Below, in pieces: positions 5,776-6,154 of a DNA stretch of 6,154 nt. The notes below the pieces were generated by a model. The model was given only the letters and a program-made list of their open reading frames with translations. It was not told where the DNA came from and ran no database searches. The DNA is from Lutispora sp. (GTDB lineage: Bacteria; Bacillota; Clostridia; Lutisporales; Lutisporaceae), in the NCBI GenBank assembly GCA_030834765.1, contig JAUQXG010000390.1, positions 1 through 6,154 on the forward strand. Direction: 5' to 3'. Every line of letters starts with the position of its first letter. The first letter of the stretch is position 1. A program made the translations under genes and the position numbers.

Positions 5776-6133
5776 ATGCGTTTAATTTTTCTTTTGCAAT
5801 ATCAACTAAATTTTTAAAGCCACTTTCATCGTTTATTGCCATTTCAGAAAGCATTTTTCTATTTATTTCTATACCAGCAAGCTTTAATCCATTTATAAAT
5901 TTGCTGTATGATAGACCATTTATTCTTGCTGCAGCATTAATTCTGGCAATCCATAATTTTCTAAAATCTCTTTTTCTTAATTTTCTTCCTATATAAGCAA
6001 ATCTAAGTGCTCTAATTACTGTTTCATTTGCTGCTCTATATTTCTTGCTTCTTGCTCCAAAAAAGCCTTTAGCGAATTTTAATATTTTTCTGCGTTTCTT
6101 ATGCGCATTAACTGCTCTTTTTACTCTTGCCAT
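5774..6133 (-). CDS. rplT: 50S ribosomal protein L20
   Basis: The 119-residue product is full length for L20. L20 binds 23S rRNA, is needed early in assembly of the large subunit, and represses its own operon by binding the leader mRNA in E. coli and B. subtilis. The basic N-terminal extension (1-58) begins [19 protein letters not shown] and contains [20 protein letters not shown] (23-42) and [20 protein letters not shown] (47-66), which are near-invariant L20 stretches. The globular RNA-binding domain (about 59-117) includes [20 protein letters not shown] (73-92). The ATG has GGGAGG 9 bases upstream. In Firmicutes the gene normally follows infC and rpmI; these would lie beyond the window edge, with only 21 upstream bases visible. 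Confidence 0.98.
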   Translation of the reverse strand: MARVKRAVNAHKKRRKILKFAKGFFGARSKKYRAANETVIRALRFAYIGRKLRKRDFRKLWIARINAAARINGLSYSKFINGLKLAGIEINRKMLSEMAINDESGFKNLVDIAKEKLNA

Positions 6134-6154
6134 TGTTTATTTCCTCCCTGTTCA

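Noticed and set aside
1..6154. Search for a novel system: mobile elements, CRISPR, defence or toxin genes, biosynthetic cluster
   Set aside because: All long coding frames are conserved core genes, the intergenic gaps are short and largely explained, and no direct repeats, target duplications or compositional breaks were seen.

Overview
The window is a compact, AT-rich, single-strand stretch of a bacterial chromosome. Every gene I can support lies on the minus strand, so transcription runs from high to low coordinates. Low GC, strong AGGAG-type ribosome binding sites, a T-box leader in front of pheS and the order rplT / SPOUT methyltransferase / pheS / pheT / zapA / U32 protein point to a Firmicute. 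I would place it in the Clostridia or a related anaerobic lineage rather than in the Bacilli; this placement is an inference. From memory, Bacillus subtilis has a similar order (infC-rpmI-rplT, ysgA, pheS-pheT, rnhC, zapA), but no rnhC is present here.

Layout in transcription order: rplT (ribosomal protein L20, 6133-5774) ends at a strong terminator (5775-5750). A 222-base noncoding stretch (5749-5528) follows, with candidate promoters and a perfect 23-bp dyad. It precedes a TrmH/SpoU-family RNA 2'-O-methyltransferase (5527-4730). Next come a strong extended -10 promoter (4707-4679) and a complete tRNA-Phe-type T-box riboswitch (about 4652-4417) with specifier codon UUC, stem III, the T-box/antiterminator and a competing terminator. 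These control pheS (4402-3383) and pheT (3363-973), the two subunits of phenylalanyl-tRNA synthetase. Two bases after the pheT stop begins a perfect 19-bp hairpin (970-928), probably a terminator. Then come zapA (820-272), encoding an FtsZ-ring-associated protein with a long coiled-coil tail, and the first 81 codons of a U32-family protein (243 to the window edge).

The genes form a translation-centred block: a large-subunit ribosomal protein, a probable rRNA methyltransferase and the Phe-tRNA synthetase, with the synthetase controlled by uncharged tRNA-Phe. The last two genes probably form a separate unit for cell division and a U32 function.

I found no mobile element, CRISPR array, phage gene, toxin system or other undescribed machinery. 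This is conserved core genome. The points worth a second look are regulatory or structural: a C at the T-box position that should pair with the tRNA discriminator base, the dyad in front of the methyltransferase gene, the cysteine cluster in PheS, and the extended ZapA.
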